Shown piece by piece: positions 36,781 through 44,515 of a stretch of 64,000 nucleotides of DNA. Both the position numbers and the translations under genes were made by a program. How positions within the stretch are numbered: the first letter of the stretch is position 1; each line of letters begins with the position of its first letter. Under the pieces are notes generated by a model, which was not told the DNA's origin, made no database searches, and saw nothing but the letters and a program-made list of their open reading frames with translations. The stretch comes from Chelatococcus caeni (GTDB taxonomy: Bacteria; Pseudomonadota; Alphaproteobacteria; Rhizobiales; Beijerinckiaceae), in assembly GCF_014196925.1 (NCBI RefSeq), contig NZ_JACIEN010000002.1, positions 62,001-126,000 of the forward strand. The letters run 5' to 3'.

Positions 36781-37224
36781 CTATGCCGCGCCCTGTCCCT
36801 TCTCCAAGCCGAGCCTGTGGGCGGCGCGCTGCAGCGCGCCGAAGATGAGTGCCGTCGACCAGCCGAAGAGAAGCACGCCGTTCGCCGCTGCCATCGGGCC
36901 GAGAAGGCGCCATCCCTCGTCGGGCAGGAGGTCGCCGTAGCCGAGCGTCGTGTAATTGACGAAGGCGAAGTAGAAATCATTGCCGCTCGCGGGAGCCGCC
37001 CCGATGAGGACATAGACGAGGGCCCACAGCGCCACCTCGGCCATGTGCGTCAGCGTGAGCAGGCCGCCGATGGCGCCCATGACGACGGCGAGCGTCATCC
37101 GGCGATGGCGCCGGTGACCGAGGCCGCGCCGGTCGAGCCAATGGACCAGCGCCACCGAGACGAGGGCGTGCAGGCCGACGTTGATCATGCTGACCGAGAT
37201 GCCGACCGCGATATTCGCCATCAT
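36781..37224 (-). CDS. Small potassium-channel-like membrane protein
   Basis: Protein of 147 aa with about four hydrophobic segments. The pore loop carries the selectivity-filter sequence TTLGYGD (92-98) after FYFAFVNY, the hallmark of K+ channels. It lacks a cytoplasmic gating (RCK) domain, and an N-terminal pair of helices precedes the pore unit. GGGGGAAG lies before the ATG. It is separated from the DUF4198 gene by repeats, so it is probably its own unit. Confidence 0.85.
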   Translation of the reverse strand: MMANIAVGISVSMINVGLHALVSVALVHWLDRRGLGHRRHRRMTLAVVMGAIGGLLTLTHMAEVALWALVYVLIGAAPASGNDFYFAFVNYTTLGYGDLLPDEGWRLLGPMAAANGVLLFGWSTALIFGALQRAAHRLGLEKGQGAA

Positions 37225-37317
37225 GTCGCTTCCCCCGCGGATCCGACCGCCCGGTCAGGGCGGCCGGATCCGCTATAGCGGCCCGGATGCGGTACCGGAA
37301 GGGGCGATCGACGCCCT

Positions 37318-37460
37318 GATCCTCCCCCGCACGGGGGAGGTGGCGCTGCGTAGCAGCGACGGAGGGGACCGCAGCTCAGATTGTGAACACCATTCCCGCC
37401 TTGACCCCACCCGTCTCGCGCCTACGGCGCGATCCACCCTCCCCCAAAAGGGGAGGGATC
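37318..37460. repeat. Empty inverted-repeat pair of the DUF559-associated family (MITE-like)
   Basis: Left arm 37318-37372 begins GATCCTCCCCCGCACGGGGG and contains CGCTGC/GCAGCG. Right arm 37403-37460 on the minus strand begins GATCCCTCCCCTTTTGGGGG and continues TGGATCGCGCCGTAGGCGCG. The right arm is almost the same as 14976-15032. Only 30 bp separate the arms and no reading frame is present. Confidence 0.8.
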
Positions 37461-37506
37461 AATTCGCTCCTCATATGCGATTGACCTGATCGCCGCCCTG
37501 CCCGGC

Positions 37507-38223
37507 CTACTCGACGTGCGGCAGCATGAAGGACAGGGTGGCGAACAGGCCCTTGCGGTCGACGTCGGCATCGCCGGGCGTCGGCTCGGAGGCGGAGACG
37601 GCGATGACGTTGAGGCCGTCGTTGCGCACCACCACGACCGCCTTGCCCTCGGCATCCGTCGTCATCGGCGCGCCGTGGCTCTCGTTGACGTAATCGGAAA
37701 TGACGCCCGCGCCCGCCAGCGGCTTGCCGCCCTTCAGCACCTGGACGGGCAGGTCGTCGCCCGGCTTCAGCGTCATCGGGTCGGCGAGCGGCACGATCTC
37801 GAGCGGCAGGCCCTGCGGCGGGAGCGGGCCGCCGGTGCCGGCGAGGACCGTCGTGTTGTATTTCAGCGAATGGCTGGCGCTCTCGGCATCCGGCACGTCG
37901 CGGCGCCCTTTCTTGACCCACTTGCCCTCCCTGGTCTTCGCCCAGAAGCCGCCGTCGAAGACGGCTGTGACGACGGCTGCCTCCTCGGCCGGAGTGATGA
38001 CGACGTTCTTCTCGCGTCGGGCAATCTTCACGGGCGCCTCGGCGCCCGCGGCTGTCCGGGCCGCGATGGATCTGACCTTGGCGGGATCATAGGCGTCGTC
38101 GGAGCCGCCATGGCCGTAGACGATGGCGAGCTCGCCCGTGCGCTGGGCGATCCAGATGCCGTGCGCCTGGGCAAGCGAGGGGAAGGCGAGCGCGAGCGCC
38201 GCCGCAAGGGACAGAAGACGCAT
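37507..38223 (-). CDS. DUF4198 exported protein, probable metal-related
   Basis: Protein of 238 aa with a 20-residue Sec signal (MRLLSLAAALALAFPSLAQA). The mature protein would begin HGIWIAQRTGELAIVYGHGG, with His as the first residue. The C-terminal half is beta-rich and Ig-like, with GDDLPVQVLKGGKPLAGA and DAEGKAVVVVRNDG, as in DUF4198 proteins linked to metal uptake. GGAG precedes the ATG. It lies 22 bp after cobW and shares its Zur-like operator. The partner metal is not known. Confidence 0.83.
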   Translation of the reverse strand: MRLLSLAAALALAFPSLAQAHGIWIAQRTGELAIVYGHGGSDDAYDPAKVRSIAARTAAGAEAPVKIARREKNVVITPAEEAAVVTAVFDGGFWAKTREGKWVKKGRRDVPDAESASHSLKYNTTVLAGTGGPLPPQGLPLEIVPLADPMTLKPGDDLPVQVLKGGKPLAGAGVISDYVNESHGAPMTTDAEGKAVVVVRNDGLNVIAVSASEPTPGDADVDRKGLFATLSFMLPHVE

Positions 38224-38245
38224 GGGATTCTCCGCAAGAGAGACG

Positions 38246-39466
38246 TCACGCCGCCATGGCGCGGCGCCAGGTGGGGAAGGGATCGGGCAGGCCCGCGAAA
38301 TCGGCCGGGTTGAAGCGCAGGGCGTCCGGCCGGCCGACGAGGCATTCGTCGAGCGCGGCGCGGATGGCCGCCTCGTCGAGGTCGGCGCCGATGAAGACGA
38401 GCTCCTGCCGGCGGTCGCCCCACACACGGTGCCAGTGGCGGGCGATGAGCCCCTTCCAGCTCTCGTGCCGGGGCCATCGCGCGCGCGGCACCGCGGCCCA
38501 CCAGAAGCCGAGGGCCTCCGTGCGGCAGATGGCGCCGGCGAGGCTCATCTCGCCCACCCAGTCCGGCCGCGTCGCCAGCCAGAAATGGCCCTTGGCGCGG
38601 ATGAGGCCCGGCCAGGTGCGGGCGAGAAAGGCGTTGAACTTCTCGGGATGGAACGGCCGCCGCGCCCGGTAGACGAAGCTCGTGATGCCGTATTCCTCGG
38701 TCTCCGGCACATGGTCGGCGTGGCCGAAGAGCTCCTTGTACCAGAGCGGATGACGGGCGGCCTCCTCCTCGTCGAAGAGGCCGGTGTCGAGGATGGCCTC
38801 GGGCTCGACGCGGCAGAAGTCCGTCTCGATCAGCCGGGCCGTCGGATTGAGCGCCTTGACGATGGTGCGGGCGCTCTCGCGCTGCCCGGGCGTCGCATCG
38901 CCGACCTTGTTGAGGACGATGACGTCGGCGAACTCGATCTGGTCGACGAGCAGGTCGACGAGCGTGCGCTCGTCCTCCTCGCCGGCGGTCTCGCCGCGGT
39001 CGCTGAGGAAGTCGCGGCTGCCATAGTCCCGGGTCAGATTCACCGCGTCGACGACGGTGACCATGGTGTCGAGCCGGGCGACGTCCGACAGCGACCGGTC
39101 TTCGACGTCACGGAACGAGAAGGTCGCCGCGATCGGCAGCGGCTCGGCGATGCCGGTGCCCTCGATGACAAGATAGTCGAAGCGCCCGGCCTCGGCGAGG
39201 CGGCGCACCTCCTCGAGCAGGTCGTCGCGCAGCGTGCAGCAGATGCAGCCGTTGGTCATCTCCACGAGGCGTTCGTCCGTGCGCGCAAGGTCGGCGTCGC
39301 CGGCGCGCACGAGGTCGGCATCGATGTTCACTTCGCTCATGTCGTTGACGATGACGGCGATGCGCCGCCCGTCGCGGTTGTTGAGCAGGTGGTTGAGCAG
39401 CGTCGTCTTGCCGGCGCCGAGGAAGCCCGACAGGACAGTGACCGGAAGACGTCCGTCGACGGTCAT
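38246..39466 (-). CDS. CobW-family GTPase, zinc-type metallochaperone
   Basis: G3E GTPase of 406 aa. Walker A is GFLGAGKT (14-21), the metal-binding motif is C74-I-C76-C77, the guanine-specificity motif is LNKVGD, and a C-terminal CobW_C domain covers about 270-405. Members such as ZigA/ZNG1 hand zinc to client enzymes when zinc is scarce. TTGGAG is before ATG 39466. A Zur-like palindrome overlaps the promoter just upstream, and a DUF4198 gene follows in the operon. A MerR regulator gene is next upstream. Confidence 0.9.
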   Translation of the reverse strand: MTVDGRLPVTVLSGFLGAGKTTLLNHLLNNRDGRRIAVIVNDMSEVNIDADLVRAGDADLARTDERLVEMTNGCICCTLRDDLLEEVRRLAEAGRFDYLVIEGTGIAEPLPIAATFSFRDVEDRSLSDVARLDTMVTVVDAVNLTRDYGSRDFLSDRGETAGEEDERTLVDLLVDQIEFADVIVLNKVGDATPGQRESARTIVKALNPTARLIETDFCRVEPEAILDTGLFDEEEAARHPLWYKELFGHADHVPETEEYGITSFVYRARRPFHPEKFNAFLARTWPGLIRAKGHFWLATRPDWVGEMSLAGAICRTEALGFWWAAVPRARWPRHESWKGLIARHWHRVWGDRRQELVFIGADLDEAAIRAALDECLVGRPDALRFNPADFAGLPDPFPTWRRAMAA

Positions 39467-39478
39467 GGCAATCTCCAA

Positions 39479-39497
39479 AATGTAACGTTGTAACATT
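39479..39497. promoter_or_regulatory. Zur-like operator upstream of cobW
   Basis: On the minus strand, AATGTTACAACGTTACATT is an imperfect 19-bp palindrome with 7 of 9 base pairs matched. It agrees at 15 of 19 positions with the alphaproteobacterial Zur form AATGTTATAATATAACATT as I recall it. It lies 12 bp before the cobW start and is AT-rich against the local background. Confidence 0.62.
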
Positions 39498-39543
39498 ACA
39501 TATCGAAGCGGCCGGACAGTGGCAAGAGGGAGGCGGCAGCCTG

Positions 39544-39993
39544 TCAGGCCGGCGTGCGATGGTCCTCGTGCAGGCACTGGCCGTGGTCGGCGAGCACCTC
39601 GATGACGCGGCAATCGGCGATGGTGCCGTCGCCGCAATGGTCGAGCATGCGGGCGATCTCGTCGCGCAGGGCCGCGAGCTGGGCGATGCGCCGCTCGACA
39701 TCCTTGAGATGCGCACGGGCGATGGCGTCGGCGCCCGAACAGGAGGCCGCCGGGTCGGCCGCCATGGCGATGAGATCGCGGATCGCGTCGACGGAAAAGC
39801 CGAGGTCGCGGGCGTGCCGGATGAAGCGCAGGCGCCGCACCGCCGTGCCGTCATAGCGCCGCTGCCGGCCCTCGGTGCGCGGCGGCGGCGGCAGGAGGCC
39901 GATCTTCTCGTAGTAGCGGATGGTCTCGATATTGACGCCCGTCGCCTGCGACAGGGCACCGATGGACAGGTCCTCGGGCAGGTTCGGGCGCAT
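39544..39993 (-). CDS. MerR-family metal-responsive regulator
   Basis: Regulator of 149 aa with an N-terminal winged HTH ([21 protein letters not shown]), a coiled dimer helix and a metal loop. Cys85, 35 residues before Cys120, sits where divalent-metal sensors (ZntR, MerR, PbrR) have Cys and CueR has Ser. Cys120 and Cys128 are eight residues apart, as in CueR. His119, His137, Cys140 and two late His add ligands. ATG 39993 has GGAG 6 bp upstream; earlier ATGs (39999, 40005) are possible. It probably senses Zn, Cd or Pb. Confidence 0.87.
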   Translation of the reverse strand: MRPNLPEDLSIGALSQATGVNIETIRYYEKIGLLPPPPRTEGRQRRYDGTAVRRLRFIRHARDLGFSVDAIRDLIAMAADPAASCSGADAIARAHLKDVERRIAQLAALRDEIARMLDHCGDGTIADCRVIEVLADHGQCLHEDHRTPA

Positions 39994-39999
39994 GCTCAT

Positions 40000-40030
40000 C
40001 TCCATATCTGTAAAGGCTACAGATATGGAG
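40000..40030. promoter_or_regulatory. Perfect 13-bp dyad at the merR start
   Basis: CTCCATATCTGTA (40000-40012) pairs with TACAGATATGGAG (40018-40030) around AAGGC. The core CTGTAGCCTTTACAG has the size of a metal MerR operator. It lies directly before the merR start and after the htpX stop, so an htpX terminator is the alternative. Confidence 0.65.
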
Positions 40031-40050
40031 GGACCAGGCATCCCGCAAGC

Positions 40051-41148
40051 TCAGCCCCACGGGCCGTGCGGCGGCGACGTGTCGGAGGGGGGCGGATCGG
40101 CGTCGGGCCGCCCGGCGATGTGCGGCACGGTCTCGACCGGCTCGGGCCGCCGGCCGCCGGCAAAGCGCACGAGGGCATCGATGCGATCGTCGATGGAGGG
40201 ATGCGTCGCGAAAAGGTCGGTAAAGCCGGAGCGCGGGTTGTCGACGCACATCTCCATGAGGCCGGAGGGCACGTTCGCCAGCTCTCCCCGGCCGGAGATC
40301 TTCAGGAGCGCGCCGATCATGGCGTCCGGGTTCTTGGTGAGCTCCACCGCCCCCGCGTCGGCGAGATATTCACGCGAGCGCGACAGCGCGAAGCGGATGA
40401 GGATGGACAGGAGCCAGGAGAGGACGACGAGGACGACGGCGATGAGGATGGCGATGGCCACCGCCCCACCGCCGCCCTTGCGGCTACCGGACGATGAGGA
40501 CGAGGACGGCCGGGATGAGCCGCCGCGCCACGAGCCGCGCCACGACATGCGCGTCAGGCCGCGGAACATGAGCTCCCCGAAGAAGGAGACGACCCCCGCG
40601 ATGACGACGGCGATGACCATCATGCGCACGTCGCCGTTGCGGATATGGGTGAGCTCGTGCGCGAGCACGGCCTCCATCTCGGCATCGTTCAGCGCGCCCA
40701 TGAGCCCGCGCGTCACGGTGACGGCATATTGCTCCTCGTTGAGCCCGGTGGCGAAGGCGTTGAGCGCCTCGCTCTCCATGATGCTGAGGCGCGGCATGGG
40801 CAGGCCGCGCGAGATGCACAGGTTCTCGAGCAGGTTGTAGAGCTTCGGCTCCTCCTCGCGCGTCACCCTGTGCGAGCCGGTCAGAAGCGCGATCATGCCC
40901 TGGTGGAACTTCCAAGCGATGGCGAGCCACAGCCCCGTGCCGAGCGTGACCCAGGGAAAGGCGGTGAGGAGACCGCCGAAGGCGCCGCGAAGGTAGCCGT
41001 CAAGCGTGTCGTCGCGGCTCATTGCCTCGGCAATGAGCGCCCCGGCATAGGTCAGCACGTAGACAAGGAGGAACAGCCCGGCGAGCAGCAGCCCCGAGCG
41101 GATGCGGTTGTTGCGGATGTGGCTGTAGAGGCCGAAGGCGGGCAGCAT
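40051..41148 (-). CDS. M48-family membrane metalloprotease, HtpX-like
   Basis: Zinc protease of 365 aa. There are two N-terminal hydrophobic segments (about 19-42, 62-79), the catalytic motif H164-E-L-T-H168 and the third ligand region REYLADAGAVELT. A low-complexity Ser/Gly linker (SSRPSSSSSSGSRKGGGG) precedes a third membrane segment. It degrades damaged membrane proteins. It follows lemA by 15 bp; LemA-HtpX pairs are common and suggest a joint envelope-quality role. GAGGGGGG is the ribosome-binding site. Confidence 0.87.
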   Translation of the reverse strand: MLPAFGLYSHIRNNRIRSGLLLAGLFLLVYVLTYAGALIAEAMSRDDTLDGYLRGAFGGLLTAFPWVTLGTGLWLAIAWKFHQGMIALLTGSHRVTREEEPKLYNLLENLCISRGLPMPRLSIMESEALNAFATGLNEEQYAVTVTRGLMGALNDAEMEAVLAHELTHIRNGDVRMMVIAVVIAGVVSFFGELMFRGLTRMSWRGSWRGGSSRPSSSSSSGSRKGGGGAVAIAILIAVVLVVLSWLLSILIRFALSRSREYLADAGAVELTKNPDAMIGALLKISGRGELANVPSGLMEMCVDNPRSGFTDLFATHPSIDDRIDALVRFAGGRRPEPVETVPHIAGRPDADPPPSDTSPPHGPWG

Positions 41149-41163
41149 GCCCGGCCCCCCTCG

Positions 41164-41721
41164 TCAGAACTTGACCTGCGGGGCGACGTCGAGCTGCTGG
41201 CGGGCCGTTTCGCCGACGTCGAAGAACTCGCGCTGGGTGAAGCCGAAGCTCGCGGCGAACAGCACGGCGGGGAAGGCCTGGATGGCGGCGTTGTATTCCG
41301 ACACCGCATTGTTGAAGAAGCGCCGCGCCGCCGCGAGCTTGTTCTCGATGTCGGAGAGATCGACCTGCAACTGCTGGAAATTGGTGTTGGCCTTGAGGTC
41401 GGGATAGGCCTCGGCGAGGGCGATGAGGCGCCCGAGCGCCCCGCTCAGCGCCTGCTCGGCCGCCGCCTGCTGGGCCGGGCCGTGCGCGCCGAGCGCGGCG
41501 TTGCGGGCCTGCACGACGGCGTCGAGCGTGCCGCGCTCGTGGGCGGCATAGCCCTTCACGGTCTCGACGAGGTTGGGGATGAGATCATGCCGCTGCTTCA
41601 GCTGCACGTCGATGTCGGCAAAGGCCTGGTTGACCCGCTGACGCAGCGACACGAGGCCGTTGTAGACCATGATCGCATAGAGCACCGCCACGACGACGAT
41701 GCCGAGAATCGCCCATTCCAT
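41164..41721 (-). CDS. lemA: LemA family protein
   Basis: Protein of 185 aa with one N-terminal membrane anchor (residues 2-22) followed by a helical bundle: YNGLVSLRQRVNQAFADIDVQLKQRHDLIPNLVETVKGYA. Those are LemA signatures. It is probably located at the inner membrane facing the periplasm. GGAGGG precedes ATG 41721; a longer in-frame start at 41754 adds a non-conserved leader. It is the first gene of the lemA-htpX pair. Confidence 0.92.
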   Translation of the reverse strand: MEWAILGIVVVAVLYAIMVYNGLVSLRQRVNQAFADIDVQLKQRHDLIPNLVETVKGYAAHERGTLDAVVQARNAALGAHGPAQQAAAEQALSGALGRLIALAEAYPDLKANTNFQQLQVDLSDIENKLAAARRFFNNAVSEYNAAIQAFPAVLFAASFGFTQREFFDVGETARQQLDVAPQVKF

Positions 41722-41815
41722 CGCAAAACCCTCCTCAGCGCCGCGGCCCGCCACGGCGCGGCGACGATGCCATGGGCGCAGGCGCGCGAAAAGACCGCGT
41801 GCGGCATGAGATCAT

Positions 41816-43747
41816 TCAGTCCCGGGCGGCGGGCCGGCGGAAGGTCTCCACCTGCGAGCGGCTGCCGTCGGCGAAGACGAGCTGCACGGAGACGGTGCGC
41901 GTGTCGTCGGGGACGATGAGATAGGGCCGCACGTTCGCCGGCACCGCATAAGGATTGCTCTCGTCGCAGGGCGGCAGCGGCAGCACGGTCTCCAGCGGAC
42001 CGCCGTCGATGCCCATCACTGCTCTCTGCAGGGCGCAGCGGTAGCTGACGAGATGGGTGTAATAGACGAGCGTCGGCCCGTCGGCGCGGAAGGCGATCCA
42101 GGCGCCCGGGGCCTGCCTGAGCGCGTCGCGCTGGCCGGCGACGAGCGCCGCATGCGGGTCGAAGTCGATGACGAAAGGCCCGACCGGCCGGCCGGCCGCA
42201 TCGTCGTACATGACGTAGACGGAGGTCTTCTCCTGGTCGGCGGGCAGGGGGAAGCTCGTCAGCGGCGCCGGCTTGCCGGTGCGCGGGTCGAGGACCTGGC
42301 TCGTGCCCGTTACGCGGAATTCGCCCGTGTCCCCGATGCGGTAGCTGATGGCCGTCGCAGGCTCAGGCATGGACAGCGCGGCATGCCAGCCGGCGTTCGA
42401 GCGCGTGAAGGAGGCGACCGGCCGCGTCGTGCCGGTGGCGAAGAAGGCCTCCGTCTCGCCCCGGCGCCGGCGCGCATCGTCGAGCCACTCGGCCAGCACC
42501 GACTGGTCGAGGAAGAAGGGCGGCAGCCGCCCCTCCTCGTCCGCGGCGAGGAAGCGCTCGAGCGCCTCGAATTCCAGCCGCCGGTCGGTCAGCGTGCGGG
42601 TGCCGAGGCGCCCTTCGCCATATTCGCCGGCGAGCAGGTAGAAGGCCGGCGCGAAATCGGGATGGGCGGCGGCGAAGGCCTCGACCTTCGTCCGCCGCTC
42701 GGCCCCCTCGAACTGCAAAGCGTGGACGAGGGTGGCCGCGCGCGTCGCGCGACGGGCGAGAAGCTCGCCGAAAACCTCCCGCGCGCCGGCCCGCCCCTCC
42801 CCTGCGCGCAGCAGCGCCGCAAGGCGCAGGAGGGGATCGACCTGCTCGCCGCCGAGCCGGGCCAGGACGAGATAGGCACGGCGTGCCTCGGGCGTGTCGC
42901 CGCGCGCCTCATAGAGCCGGGCGTTGTGGTAGAGTTCGGCGGCGCTCGAGGCGTCGGGCACGATGCCGCCGCGCCGGGCAAGCGCGGCGAAGGCGGCAGC
43001 GTCATCCTGCCCGCCGGGCTCCGCGGCGCCGGTGGCATGGCCGGACGGCGGCGTGCCTGCGGTCGGCGGGGTTGTCGAGGGCGCCCGGCCGGTCAGCGCG
43101 CCGGCGGCCCACAGGATGACCGCGACGGCGACAACCACGGCCGCGGCAAGCGCCATGAGCATCGGGGCGCCGGGCCGCGGCAGGGCCGCGAAAAGGCCCC
43201 CCAAAGCGCGCCTGTCCGCGACCTCCGCGACCTGCTGTGGCCAGGCGACGACGAAGGCGTGCACGGGCTGCGGGATGTTCTTCACCTCGCGCGCGCCGAT
43301 GTCGCGGAAGGGCACGGAGATCTTGTTCGCCACCGTCTCGTGCACCGAGCGCGAGACGCAGATGCCGCCGGGCTCGGCGAGGCTTTCGAGGCGCGCGGCG
43401 ATGTTGACGCCGTCGCCCAGCATGTCCCCGTCGCGCTCGACCACGTCGCCGATGCTGATGCCGATGCGGAACTGCAGGCGCCGGTTGGCGGGCAGGGACA
43501 GGTTGCGGGTGCGCAGCGATTCCTGGATGTCGATGGCGCAGCGCGTCGCTTCCACCGCGCTGTCGAAGGCGCACATCACCGAATCGCCGGCGGTGTTGAA
43601 GATGCGCCCCCCGTGCCGGCCGACGAATTCGTCGAACACTTCCCGATAGGCGGCGAGCCTCTGCAGCGTCTCCTCCTCCGCCTCGGCGACGAGCCGCGAA
43701 TAGCCGGCCACGTCGGCGGCGAGAATGGCGGCGATCCTGCGCTTCAT
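41816..43747 (-). CDS. Class III adenylate/guanylate cyclase with a periplasmic C-terminal half
   Basis: Protein of 643 aa. The N-terminal cyclase domain (about 1-170) has metal-binding Asp12 (ADVAGYS) and Asp55 (NTAGDSVM), plus the transition-state pair N115/R119 (GDGVNIAARLE). One membrane helix spans about 196-217. A Pro/Thr/Gly-rich linker and a helical-repeat-like region (about 240-400) follow, then a beta-rich C-terminal part (about 440-640) I do not recognise. It likely makes cAMP in the cytosol and senses something outside the membrane. Confidence 0.85.
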   Translation of the reverse strand: MKRRIAAILAADVAGYSRLVAEAEEETLQRLAAYREVFDEFVGRHGGRIFNTAGDSVMCAFDSAVEATRCAIDIQESLRTRNLSLPANRRLQFRIGISIGDVVERDGDMLGDGVNIAARLESLAEPGGICVSRSVHETVANKISVPFRDIGAREVKNIPQPVHAFVVAWPQQVAEVADRRALGGLFAALPRPGAPMLMALAAAVVVAVAVILWAAGALTGRAPSTTPPTAGTPPSGHATGAAEPGGQDDAAAFAALARRGGIVPDASSAAELYHNARLYEARGDTPEARRAYLVLARLGGEQVDPLLRLAALLRAGEGRAGAREVFGELLARRATRAATLVHALQFEGAERRTKVEAFAAAHPDFAPAFYLLAGEYGEGRLGTRTLTDRRLEFEALERFLAADEEGRLPPFFLDQSVLAEWLDDARRRRGETEAFFATGTTRPVASFTRSNAGWHAALSMPEPATAISYRIGDTGEFRVTGTSQVLDPRTGKPAPLTSFPLPADQEKTSVYVMYDDAAGRPVGPFVIDFDPHAALVAGQRDALRQAPGAWIAFRADGPTLVYYTHLVSYRCALQRAVMGIDGGPLETVLPLPPCDESNPYAVPANVRPYLIVPDDTRTVSVQLVFADGSRSQVETFRRPAARD

Positions 43748-43859
43748 GCCCGAAGGCTCCGGTCCTGCTATGGGCGAGAGCTAGAGCGGATCCCGACCGC
43801 GATCCGTGCCGAAACGCACATCCCGGCGCGCATCGCCGCCCCCGCTGCTCGCAACAGGC

Positions 43860-44417
43860 TCAGCGCGGCGCGCGCTTGGCGAGGATCCGCTGCAGGGTCC
43901 GCCGGTGCATGTTGAGCCGCCGCGCCGTCTCGGAGACGTTGCGGCCGCACAATTCGTAGACGCGCTGGATGTGCTCCCAGCGCACCCGGTCCGCCGACAT
44001 CGGGTTTTCCGGCGGCGCGGCGCGCACCCCGCCGCGCGCCATCAGGGCGGCGTGGATCTCGTCCGCATCGGCGGGCTTGGCGAGATAGTCGTAGGCGCCG
44101 AGCTTCACGGCCGAAACCGCGGTGGCGATATTGCCGTAGCCTGTCAGCATGATGCCGCGGGCGTCGGGCCGGCGCTCCTTGAGGCGCGTGACGACGTCGA
44201 GGCCGTTGCCGTCGCCGAGCCGCATGTCGATCACCGCGAAGGCGGGCGGATCCTCGTCGATCGCGGCGAGCCCCTCGGCCACCGATTCAGCCGTCCGCAC
44301 GGAATAGCCGCGGCTCTCCATGGCGCGCGCCAGGCGCGTCAGGAACGGCCGATCGTCGTCGACTATGAGGAGGCTCTGGTCGGAACCGGGTTCACTCGCA
44401 CTCGCCTGCATCATCAT
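43860..44417 (-). CDS. actR: Redox response regulator ActR/RegA
   Basis: Response regulator of 185 aa. The receiver domain has the acidic pair in LLIVDDDRPF and phospho-acceptor D64 (VIDMRLGDGNGL). A proline-rich linker leads to a Fis-type HTH, NVSETARRLNMHRRTLQRIL, which is practically invariant in the RegA/ActR/PrrA group. It controls redox-dependent genes for respiration, carbon fixation and similar functions. Three ATGs in a row (44417, 44414, 44411) follow GAGG; 44411 has the best spacing. It lies downstream of actS. Confidence 0.93.
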   Translation of the reverse strand: MMMQASASEPGSDQSLLIVDDDRPFLTRLARAMESRGYSVRTAESVAEGLAAIDEDPPAFAVIDMRLGDGNGLDVVTRLKERRPDARGIMLTGYGNIATAVSAVKLGAYDYLAKPADADEIHAALMARGGVRAAPPENPMSADRVRWEHIQRVYELCGRNVSETARRLNMHRRTLQRILAKRAPR

Positions 44418-44515
44418 CCTCGTTTGACAGCCGCGCGCACGCGCGAGCTGCGCGCTTCGACCTCCCGACCTTATAGATAGGAAGTTTCCCCTTCCTGTCA
44501 CGAAAAACCGTGTCG

